Below, piece after piece: positions 8,574-16,583 of a DNA stretch of 22,534 nucleotides (its first letter is position 1; the number at the start of each line of letters is the position of its first letter). Source of the stretch: Obelidium mucronatum (taxonomy: Eukaryota; Chytridiomycota; Chytridiomycetes; Chytridiales; Chytriomycetaceae). Location: NCBI GenBank assembly GCA_025765595.1, contig JAIVFH010000397.1, positions 1 to 22,534 of the forward strand, written 5' to 3'. Below the pieces are notes generated by a model. The model saw only the letters and a program-made list of their open reading frames with translations. It ran no database searches and was not told the DNA's origin. The translations under genes and the position numbers were made by a program.

Positions 8574-9302
8574 TTATGAAAGGGATGATCTCCGAATCGG
8601 ATAATTTGGTCGTGTTACAGCAGAAATTCCTTGAGTATCTGCATAGGTCACTACGATAGTTGGAATATTCTGAGACCCAGGAGTCACGTCCGAAGAATCT
8701 TCATCCTGCACGATTGCCAAAGCCGTCAAGTTAGCCCTCAGTTTTGAGTTTGAAGCCCACCAAAACCACTCTTGGCGATTCCCATCGTTTTCAAAGTCAA
8801 CTCTTTCCTCCTCTTGGGTCCCGCTTATCTCCACATTGCATTCGTTCAGTTCTCGATATAAATCCAACCGGCTCTGCCGTCCACTGCCACTTGGGCCAAC
8901 AACATCATGTTCATTGGTTGGAATCACTGTCGTCTGAAAGCCCATACCATCCTCAACCCCGTCAAAACTTTTCTTATACACGGGCAACGGCTCGTCCTCA
9001 AAGTCCGGTGTGCAATCATACTGTCTTGCCCTCCTCCGTTCAATTTCCCGCTCCATTCTTCTGGTTTCGCGGACTGTCTTGATAATAATACAAACGAGGA
9101 TGGACAATGCAATAAGAAATGCGATTGAGATGGCAATGATGATGGGAATAGCGATAGCTAGTGGAACTTGTGTGTCAAGGCCAACGGTGGTTGCTTGTTG
9201 GTTTTGTTTCGGTTGTGTAATGGCAGGAAGGAGAGACGGGAAAGGCAGTATTCCGCCAATATTTGGCGGCGTCATAATTGTAGACATCAGAGCTATAGCC
9301 AT
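8574..9302 (-). CDS. Single-pass membrane protein with EDEPLPVY tail motif (242 aa)
   Basis: Single-exon frame; the first ATG is at 9302 (the frame runs further upstream only by non-ATG codons). Residues 1-47 are Pro/Thr-rich with no clear cleavable signal. A strong hydrophobic segment at 48-74 (LAIAIPIIIAISIAFLIA...) is followed by a very basic stretch (ETRRMEREIERRRARQ), predicting N-outside, C-cytoplasmic topology. Just after it comes TPDF-EDEPLPVY (99-109), an LPxY-type motif nearly identical to those in the next two minus-strand genes. The long cytoplasmic tail is acidic and Ser/Thr-rich. Possible role: membrane adaptor recruited by a WW-domain ubiquitin ligase (inference). The family is not recognised. 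Confidence 0.7.
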   Translation of the reverse strand: MAIALMSTIMTPPNIGGILPFPSLLPAITQPKQNQQATTVGLDTQVPLAIAIPIIIAISIAFLIALSILVCIIIKTVRETRRMEREIERRRARQYDCTPDFEDEPLPVYKKSFDGVEDGMGFQTTVIPTNEHDVVGPSGSGRQSRLDLYRELNECNVEISGTQEEERVDFENDGNRQEWFWWASNSKLRANLTALAIVQDEDSSDVTPGSQNIPTIVVTYADTQGISAVTRPNYPIRRSSLS

Positions 9303-9738
9303 GCTGACGGAATGATGTAGGGGTACTTGATGCAGCACAGGAGTTGCGTGGAATAATGAGGCGATATCAATCGCTTCTTGGTTGAGTTTGCTTGGTTATT
9401 TTTTTGTGCTACGTTGCCAATCACCTGCTCTTTCAATTGCTTGGGTTTTTAGGCTTGGCTTGCCGTTGAATAAGGGCGCCTAAGTTTTCTACATTCCTTT
9501 GTAATGCTCAACTGATGTTTTTGGCATACTGGATACCTATTAACATCTCGAAAAGAATGTTGGATGAGATATCAAAAAATTCGTACAACAGAAAAGACAT
9601 TATGGGGAAGGTGATGATGCATTTCATTGCATTATTATATGTTTATTTTCAAAGGGTGGTGTCATATTCAAATGGTTGGGAAACATAGAGACGCAGATGT
9701 TGGTGAAGGGCTGGTCCACTTGAGAACCAGAATATTTT
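9303..9738. other. Intergenic spacer, no supported gene
   Basis: 436 nt between two minus-strand genes. It should hold the 3' end of the gene at 9739 and the promoter of the gene starting at 9302. The frames present lack protein character, and I see no further DEPLP-type or Cys-tail exon. Confidence 0.4.
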
Positions 9739-9942
9739 TCACACCAAGTATTGCGGAAGAGGCTCGTCATCTTTGTATTCTGGAACAGGTCGGTTTGCGA
9801 TTTCCAAGGCAGCAGCTTTCTTTTGCTGCACTCGTTGATAGTAAAAGTGACAGGCAGCCGCGGCGAGTACAAGGGCCGAAATTATGTAGAAGGCGGCAGT
9901 GGTACTTTCGCTTTGGATTTCGTGTTTTGATACTTCGTCCAT
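9739..9942 (-). CDS. Single-pass microprotein with tandem VPEY / DDEPLPQY tail (67 aa)
   Basis: Short single-exon frame from ATG 9942. Acidic/polar residues 1-14 are followed by a hydrophobic segment (about 16-34, AAFYIISALVLAAAACHFYY) and a basic cytoplasmic flank (QRVQQKK). The C-terminus is RPVPEYKDDEPLPQYLV, with two PY-type motifs (VPEY 53-56 and LPQY 62-65) separated by KDDEP. The motif and spacing are almost identical to the gene at 10278-10511. Despite its length I consider it real because of this shared motif. Predicted topology is N-outside. Candidate role: minimal adaptor presenting WW-binding sites at a membrane. Confidence 0.7.
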   Translation of the reverse strand: MDEVSKHEIQSESTTAAFYIISALVLAAAACHFYYQRVQQKKAAALEIANRPVPEYKDDEPLPQYLV

Positions 9943-10277
9943 TGCAGTTGTAACTAATGTTTTTTAGACGTCTTTTTTCGAGCGCCTTCAATATAAATCA
10001 ATCGTGGAATTTCAATGATACGTATTATTTGATATGATTTCCATGACGTGCCGTGATTTCGAATATGAAAATCTTGCAAAAATCTTATCAAGCACTTATC
10101 CACAACAACGATGATGACATAAGCCAACACTCTGTCAATCCATTTGAATTCTCCTTGCCCTTCGTGAGCCATTCAGACGCTATAATCACTGAAAGTAGCA
10201 ACTTTCTAATTGAAACTTGGGCATGAGAAATATGCTTTTATTTAAACCTGGCCTGAATGGAATAAAAGGCGAGAGCT
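9943..10277. other. Intergenic spacer between the two DDEPLPxY microprotein genes
   Basis: 335 nt. A 72-codon minus-strand frame (10172-9954) exists but stops 12 nt before the next start and shows no motif shared with neighbours. I treat the region as 3' UTR plus promoter. Confidence 0.4.
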
Positions 10278-10511
10278 TTAAGAAGACGCCCGATATTCAG
10301 GTAACGGTTCATCATCAATATATGCAGGAGCTTCTAAGTCAGTGTGTGTGTCTCTTTTCTGGGTTCGCGACCATCGATAAACAGAAAATAGAACTGTAAT
10401 CAAAGCGAATGCCCCAGCCAACATAAGTGGGGCGTCATTCGGGGACGAAGAAGAATTTGAGCTACTGCTGTTACTTGAGGAGAATGAAGATCCTGGGACT
10501 TGGTCAGTCAT
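10278..10511 (-). CDS. Single-pass microprotein with tandem APAY / DDEPLPEY tail (77 aa)
   Basis: Single-exon frame from ATG 10511. The N-terminus is a Ser/Asn-rich stretch (SSSNSSSSNSSSS), likely extracellular and glycosylated. A hydrophobic helix spans about 28-44 (PLMLAGAFALITVLFSV) and is followed by YRWSRTQKR, giving N-outside topology. The cytoplasmic tail contains EAPAYIDDEPLPEY (60-73), two PY-like motifs at exactly the same spacing as in the gene at 9739-9942. The differing ectodomains and matching tails suggest tandem duplicates under selection on the tail. Likely interaction: WW domains of a NEDD4/Rsp5-type ligase (inference). Confidence 0.72.
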   Translation of the reverse strand: MTDQVPGSSFSSSNSSSSNSSSSPNDAPLMLAGAFALITVLFSVYRWSRTQKRDTHTDLEAPAYIDDEPLPEYRASS

Positions 10512-10760
10512 AATTATTTGAGCAATTTTTGGGATTCCGAATCCTTGAATTTCTTATGACGTCAAGCACTTGTGTTTTTGATATCAATTCACTACACTAT
10601 TTTGATGATTTATTTAGAAATGCCTTTTATACAACAATAGAAGAGTAATATATGTACAGACAATATGCGACCATAGATGAAAAGTAAAAACGTCCACAGA
10701 TTAAACAAAAAATACAGAATGAGATGTAAAGAAACAAGATTAAAAAGAAAAAAGCCCTGC

Positions 10761-11252
10761 TTAACACTGATAACGCAAATATATGCCGAGGCCAATGTGA
10801 CCTTCGTTGTTAACGCATCCTTGGCAGCATCGTTGTTTCAAAAGATTGGTGGCCTCAGACTTACGAAAAATAGTAGCTGTTGGTGATTTCGAATCGTCTG
10901 TAAAAAACTCTTCTTGGTATTCGCTCGATTGCGTACAACTGTTGTCCTCGTGTGCCTTGTTCAGCCGCGCTTGGCCAATATTTGGGTCACGATGTTGGTA
11001 GCGTGCTGGGTTTTGGAGGTCTTCTATGGAGGGTTTTGCGAAAGTGCTGGGTATTGAAGACTCAAGGTCGTTGATTTGTTTCTGCGGACTGAGGCGATGC
11101 TTGAGAACATGTACACATACAAGTCCGAGAGCAACAGCAAGGCCGAGACCAACTGTAAGAAGTATTGCCGCTACAACTGCCTTGTCGGTTGCAGATGAAG
11201 TCCCGGCAGCAGGCGGTATCACCGTCGGAGCAGCTGTCAATAGAGCAGTCAT
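10761..11252 (-). CDS. Single-pass membrane protein with KSE-LLK-CCQxC-GLGI C-terminal signature (163 aa)
   Basis: I use the ATG at 11252 because a hydrophobic helix follows shortly (25-50, AVVAAILLTVGLGLAVALGL...). The frame extends upstream to 11510 through sequence without membrane or motif character, so a longer form is possible. The short N-terminus is Ala/Thr/Pro-rich; HVLKHRLSPQK after the helix predicts a cytoplasmic C-terminus. The tail is polar and ends with KSEATNLLKQRCCQGC (131-146) and EGHIGLGI (150-157). The same signature closes the neighbouring gene at 11461-11994, so they are paralogues. Family not recognised; possible roles of the Cys cluster are palmitoylation or metal binding. 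Confidence 0.68.
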   Translation of the reverse strand: MTALLTAAPTVIPPAAGTSSATDKAVVAAILLTVGLGLAVALGLVCVHVLKHRLSPQKQINDLESSIPSTFAKPSIEDLQNPARYQHRDPNIGQARLNKAHEDNSCTQSSEYQEEFFTDDSKSPTATIFRKSEATNLLKQRCCQGCVNNEGHIGLGIYLRYQC

Positions 11253-11460
11253 TGGCCAAGATGAGAATGACTCTGTGATGTGTTTTTTTTTGAGTATGTC
11301 GTGTGTGGATTTCAATTGCTTGGATTCGATGAACGTGACGTGCCCCACGTGACAAGTGCCTGTGTCACTGCGTTCAAGTTTCCTCATGCCTTTTTGAACT
11401 GAATAGATGGATATATGTATTTGAAAATAAAAAAAACATGCTTCATATAGGAAGGTGGAC

Positions 11461-11994
11461 TCATGAGGAATTGGAGAGGTTGTTGTTGTTAGATGAGAAG
11501 GTAAAAGCATGGGTGAATATGTTCAGGATTCCAAGACCAACCCCGCCCTCCAACATCTCACAGTCTTGGCAACAAGAATTGGGCCGCTTCAAAAGGCCCG
11601 ATCCTTCACTTTTGATGGTACTTGAGCTTTCTGAGTGCATCGAGTGGCGGACTGTGTCTCGAACACAATCGGAACAGCCTTCGTCGTCTTGCTCATCGGG
11701 AATGTACAACTGGCCATCATAATCCATCTTGCCTGAATGGATATCCAATGTGGTGGTGTTATGAACATCCTCAATTCCGACTGAAGCCGCTGCTTTCATG
11801 TGGGAAAGACAAACGCGGCGGTGATTGCGACCATTTCGATACCAGCTGTAGCAGAAGATCCCCGCAGATAAGAGACATAAAGTTGCTCCAAAACCAACCA
11901 AAAAGATCAAAGTCGGTGACCATGCGCTTGTACCAGCAGGGCTCAGGTTGTTTCCTGCATTGGATACAGGCAAAGATACAAGTTGCGATTCCAT
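11461..11994 (-). CDS. Single-pass membrane protein, paralogue with GSGLLK-CCQDC-GVGLGI signature (177 aa)
   Basis: Single-exon frame from ATG 11994. The N-terminus (1-25, Ser/Asn-rich) is probably extracellular. A hydrophobic helix at 27-50 (SPTLIFLVGFGATLCLLSAG...) is followed by WYRNGRNHRR, indicating a cytoplasmic C-terminus. The tail includes acidic PDEQDDEGCSDC (99-110) and the signature KSEGSGLLKRPNSCCQDC (128-145) plus EGGVGLGI (149-156), matching the gene at 10761-11252. It extends past the shared signature into an Asn/Ser-rich end. No known domain. It lies head-to-head with the kinase gene at 12373. Confidence 0.7.
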   Translation of the reverse strand: MESQLVSLPVSNAGNNLSPAGTSAWSPTLIFLVGFGATLCLLSAGIFCYSWYRNGRNHRRVCLSHMKAAASVGIEDVHNTTTLDIHSGKMDYDGQLYIPDEQDDEGCSDCVRDTVRHSMHSESSSTIKSEGSGLLKRPNSCCQDCEMLEGGVGLGILNIFTHAFTFSSNNNNLSNSS

Positions 11995-12372
11995 TTTGGA
12001 AATGAGTTCTGATACCTATTTCCAGATGCAATAGGCACGCAAATCTATCATATTTTTCTGTTCATTTGGAACAACGTGTCAAGTATTTATTGAAAAGCAA
12101 TTGTGATTTGCCGAAAGCTGTTTTTGGTCATTTAGTTGGTCATTATAGTTATGATAACAACAAGTAGATACCAGAAGAAGGAACCGTTGTTGATGAATAA
12201 TTACAGTAAGCACAATTGTGGATGAGTTGGTGTGACTCACGGTGGTTCCCCCTTTTCCACGTGCAGCCGCAACAAAGATAAATCGTGCCCCCCAAAATGG
12301 CACCAACAAAAAAATCAGAAAATCAGAAAACAGCCACACTACCACAACCAACCAAACGTTGATAAAATCAAA
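11995..12372. promoter_or_regulatory. Divergent promoter region between membrane-protein gene and kinase gene
   Basis: 378-nt spacer between divergent starts at 11994 (-) and 12373 (+). No coding signal was found. The 60 nt before the kinase ATG are A/C-rich, like other leaders in the window. Individual elements cannot be named from sequence alone. Confidence 0.4.
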
Positions 12373-13998
12373 ATGAGCACGCAAGTTATCCCCTCGCCAA
12401 GAATGACACCGAAGCAGTCTCCTCGCTCGGTGGCAGCAGAGTTTTCCCGCAGAGCTTCACTCACCTCAAAAGTGTCTCCCGCTTCATCACCAGCAATGGC
12501 ACCTGTTTCTACTTTGGCCATCCGACAAACAAGCCGCCTCGATGAACACCCACACGACCTTGTCTATGTGGTGCCCACTTTCGCCCAGCCAGCTGGCACT
12601 AAGCTGAGCATCAGTTCATCTCCACTGGTCAGCACCTCTGTCTGGTACCAGTCGCCCCATGGCTACTCGGTCATCGATTCAAAGACTGGAGAGGCGGCCA
12701 TGGAACAAGAAATGGAGGAGTTGACCCTCGATAGGGTTCAATCCGCTATCCAATTAGCCTCTCTGGCCACTAAAGAGGCCGCTGCAGCGGAAATTGAAGC
12801 TGAGCGATATACATTCGCCAACATTAGCAATATCGAAATCGACCATGAAGGGGAAACTGATACGGAGGCAACAAGTAAGCCCCCAAGCAATAAGGTACGA
12901 AAAAAGTGCCCCCTTACGTAAACCCTAAATTTCGTACCTTTATTTACTAACAATGAATCAATAGGACACAATCACCCCTCTTCCTGCTATCACTGCCGGT
13001 AAATTCAAGTGGCCAGTCCTCAACTTTCGCCTTGGCAGCAACACTGCCAAGACACTGATACCATCCCCCAAATCCTCCCCGCTTGCATTCCTCGCTCTCC
13101 TCTCAGGCGAGTCCTTATCTTCTCATGAAAAGAAGCAAGAATACAAGCAACTCAAGACTTTGGGACATGGTATCCAAGGAGTCGTCACATTGGCCGTGCA
13201 TCGCGGAACTGGCAAGAAAGTTGCACTGAAGGCAATTCCACTTGTGTCCAGCATTGACCCCCATGTCCGTCAATCATTCCGCAAGGAAGTAGCGTTGATG
13301 CAGGAAGTGAGAAATCACCCAAACGTGATTCGGTTGGTGGACTTTTGGGAAGGGAAGCAGAAAGTGTACCAAGCATTTGAAGTCTGCACTGGTGGAGATT
13401 TGGACACTGGGTTGGATCAAGTCACGCCAATGCAGGAACCGTACGGAGCGAGATTGTTTGCACCGATTGTTGATGCTGTTCGGTACTTACACGAATTTGG
13501 TGTGCTTCATAGAGTACGTTTTTTTTTCTACTACATTGGGATATTATTCTGACAACGCCATTTTAGGACATTCGCCCACCCAATGTTTTTCTTCGAAAGA
13601 CTCTTACAGGAAATGAAACCGCGCAAGAACTGAGGAGCATTCCCGTCCTGGCAGATTTCGGTATCGCCACCAAGGAAGGAGCTTGGGGCCGTTTGGGAAC
13701 CCAATTCCTCCAAAGACCACCTCACATTGCGCCAGAAGTCGTGGATGGGGAAAGATACACCAAATGCGCGGACGTTTTTGGACTAGGCGTCTGCCTGATT
13801 AGAATTCTGCTGGGAAGAGCGATTGATCTGGATGACCAGAATCCAAAGCTTTCTTCGCGCGAAGAAGCGTGGGTGAATTTGTCTGCTGTCGGCAAACTGT
13901 TTGTCAGATCTGTGCTTGAAGTTGACCCTGTCAAACGTGTCACTGCAGCTGATGCCCTCCAGGACCCTTGGTTCCAAATCTGTGAAGCTTCTTTGTAA
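12373..13998 (+). CDS. Serine/threonine protein kinase, CAMK/CHK-like (500 aa)
   Basis: Exons 12373-12894, 12965-13513 and 13567-13998 join in phase 0. Introns are 70 nt (GTACGA, TACTAAC branch, AATAG) and 53 nt (GTACGT, CTGAC, TTTTAG). Residues 1-230 are low-complexity, Ser/Pro-rich and probably regulatory. The kinase domain spans about 235-495: glycine loop GHGIQG (241-246), VALK with Lys263, alpha-C Glu282, hinge QAFEVCTGGDL, catalytic loop HRDIRPPN (356-363), DFG (387-389), APE (412-414) and VDPVKRVTAADAL near the end. All catalytic residues are present except that Lys at HRD+2 is Arg360, a conservative change, so activity is likely. The second intron splits the catalytic HR/D. Substrates are unknown. 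The start follows an A/C-rich leader. Confidence 0.9.
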
Positions 13999-14073
13999 AA
14001 TATTCCATCTATATATATGTTTATATTCTCTCCCTTTTTCTCCTCCTTCGTTGCTGTGCTGTTCAATAAGTAA

Positions 14074-14545
14074 ATGATATCTAGTAATTTTGATTTTCAA
14101 AAGTCTCTTGAGATAACCTCGTACGCCTCCACTCCACACGGCCACCTATTCTACTTTCTCAGACCAGAAAGTTGCTGGGTAATTCGCCACAGTGTTGGCT
14201 TTTCTTCGAGGCTTCCTTGATCAAGAGCAGGACGCACTAACAACAAGAGCGCCATGGATTCAAGGAAATGATAGCATATCTACTCATATCCGCGATATTG
14301 TTTCAGAAATGTCTCCTCAACCAATCTGGTAACGCCTGGTCCACCCTGACGGCAGCACTCCCGGGCACTGAAACAGACTCAGGTTATCAAATTGCTCGCT
14401 TCAAGGCTGTTTGCGGGAAAAGAACCAAACCACTATCAAAAGTGTCGATGCTCTCAGCCTCGTTGTGTACGAAAACCAAGCGGCTTTTGGCGCTTATCCG
14501 AAAATCGCGCTTAATCGTTCTTCAAATGAAAGCCCGGATGAATAA
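14074..14545 (+). other. Doubtful multi-exon gene or decayed coding relic
   Basis: No single long frame is convincing, but protein-like fragments occur in shifting frames. One consistent splice model uses 14074-14178, 14228-14328 and 14383-14545 (introns of 49 and 54 nt, GTAATT...AAGAG and GTAACG...GACTCAG) for a 122-aa product with pieces such as TPHGHLFYFLRPESCW, HIRDIVSEMSPQPIW and SLVVYENQAAFGAYPKIALN. An alternative continuous frame covers 14268-14567. No family is recognised. It may be a small gene, a decayed gene, or chance. The sequence on either side (13999-14073 and 14546-14777) is AT-rich with no coding signal and contains the 3' UTRs of the kinase and PPOX genes. Confidence 0.25.
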
Positions 14546-14777
14546 ACCATTTAAAACTATTCTTTGAAACCGGAGTGTCCTGAGATTGTTAGTGAGGCTT
14601 GTGTTCATTTTTTTTTTTATGGTTCGCCCCAGGTTGAAGAATGGTCCGAAAATTGGTTGAGGCTGAAGGGGGATGCATAATAATTCACTCAACTTTTTTG
14701 TTCATCATACATTCCAAAATACAAGTTTATTCAGGATCGAGTTTAAAATAGTACAACAATAATACAACGGTGCGGTC

Positions 14778-16384
14778 TCAATGATGAGACTCCTGCAGCA
14801 CATCCCTCACTGACCAATGTGCAACCTTCTTGACCAGCCCGTCCACAGAATCTCTTGGTCCAGTCACTCCTCCATCAATCAAAGTATCCACTGAAAACAC
14901 AGTCTCTTCACCCGATACGCGAACAACCTTTCCCGGAGTAACTGCGCCATGGTCGCGATCAGACAGGGGATCAATTGTACGTCTGTACTTGGTTCGAGCA
15001 TGTGGTGCTTGTTGCATTTGAACATGGTCGGCACCATCAACGTCGAGCAAGAGGAGGGCAAAGTTGGAGAAAGCGATAGAATGGTGGTCAATTCCAGAGT
15101 CCATAGATTCAGCGTGTACCAGCTTATTTTGGTGGTGGTGGTGGTGGTGTCCAGCATTACTCTTGCGACTGTGATGGGTTTCTTCTTTCTTTTCTGTTTC
15201 ATTGGACTCTGAAGTTTCTGGCTCTGCAGTGAGCTTCCCGTCCGCGCGCAATGCCTCTGGAGAAGACATCTCGACGGAAGACAGGGTGGCTTCCAGACTT
15301 GTCACGAGAGGTGCTGGCTGAAGGGCTTGCGGTGATGGAATGACGGTTGCAATGGCTCCACCAACAACTGATGGCTTGCGGTCTTCATGGTGGTGAACGC
15401 GGTGGAATCCAGCGCCACCCGAGCGACCAACGTCGTGATGGGTAGTTGGCCAGGTGAAGGAAGCTCGACGGACGGCGGAAATCTTTCTCCAGACGTCTTT
15501 ACGAGTTTGTTCCCAGTCAAGTTGTGGAAAGTGGAATGAGTGACCAAATGGTTGTGGCACCTGGTGAGAGATGGACAAGGGATGCGTGGGTGCAACGACG
15601 AGGTGCAGTTGTCCGGAAAGACGAATCTGTTCGCGAGTGTCTGGGAAGATCCTGTTACATGCGAGCTATTTTTAGTAGGTGCTGCATAAAACACTCTAAA
15701 CTGCAACATACCAACACACTTCTCCAAACTTGGATCCGTGAATCAAGTCTTCAACACTGCCGCTTCGTACATCGACTGCAAAGATGAGAACATTGGAAAG
15801 ACGCTCCAGGCAGCCGTGCGAGAGGGCGTTTTGCTTGTTGGGTTGGTGTTTGTGGTGGGGAAAAATAACGTGGTGGTTGGAATGAGATTGCTTAGCATCA
15901 GCCGTGGTATCGTCACTATGTGCGTCCAAGAAGGGAATAAAAATAAAATTAGAAACGCGGTCAGAGCAGCTCAGCATGACTCCCCAAGTAACTCCTCAAC
16001 TCACGTAACAATGCCATCGGACAGGAAGCCTCTGAAGAACACTGATCTGTTTGACGGCCGTCCAAAGGCCTTGATTGTTGCCAGCGATGCATACACTGGT
16101 TGAGTCAGTCAGTATCATTTCCAAAGTAACAAAGTCATAGAATACTCACAATGCGCCTGGTCGCTGCGCTCGTTCTCCTTCAGTGCGGCCTCGAGCGAAA
16201 TGCGCCACGGCGGAAAGTGGTCTGTGGTCTGGTCCAGCTTGTCGTCCTCGGAGGCCTCGGGCTGGTGGTGTGAGTGGTGGTTGAGTGTTGGCAGCCACGA
16301 GGGCCACGCGCCGCCCTTCATTGCGCTGCCGTCGACTAAAGTCTTGGTTTCGTTCTGGTTTGCGTTTTGTTCGTTGTTGAGCAT
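14778..16384 (-). CDS. Alr4036-type pyridoxamine 5'-phosphate oxidase-like FMN-binding protein, His-rich (467 aa)
   Basis: Exons 16384-16150, 16095-16005, 15915-15712 and 15651-14778. Introns are 54, 89 and 60 nt (donors GTGAGT, GTGAGT, GTATGT; acceptors CCAG, ATAG, ACAG), and all joins keep frame. The product follows the PPOX/Alr4036 family (PF12766): PPWRISLEAALKENE (58-72), LATIKAFGRPSNRSVFFRGF (83-102), LIFAVDVRSGSVEDL (152-166), GEVCWIFPDTREQIRLSGQL (about 173-192), and a terminal FALLLLDVDGADHVQM...APHARTKYRR. The family binds FMN; the physiological substrate is uncertain. Unusual are His-rich insertions: HHSHH near 36, a segment around 123-133 with HHV and HHKH, and six consecutive His at about 345-350. 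The protein is longer than typical because of these low-complexity inserts. Confidence 0.88.
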
Positions 16385-16583
16385 TTTTCGTGTTTTTTCT
16401 TTGTGTGGGAGAAGGGGGCGCTTCGATTTTTATAGGGATTTGTCAGCTTGAGTCACACACGATCAGAGACGATCGAATTTGTTTTCTCTCTTTAATCGGG
16501 CGTTTCTAAATCTAAATAATAATGCACTGAATAACTACTGATGAAAAATTAAATGTGTGTTGCTGCGGCTGAATGAATGGCCT

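Noticed and set aside
9954..10172. 72-codon minus-strand frame with a hydrophobic stretch
   Set aside because: Ends 12 nt before the next gene's start, shares no motif with the surrounding family and has AT-driven composition; more likely promoter or UTR.
15132..15149. CAC/GTG microsatellite as a non-coding repeat
   Set aside because: It is in frame and encodes six His within the PPOX-type protein, so it is treated as coding.
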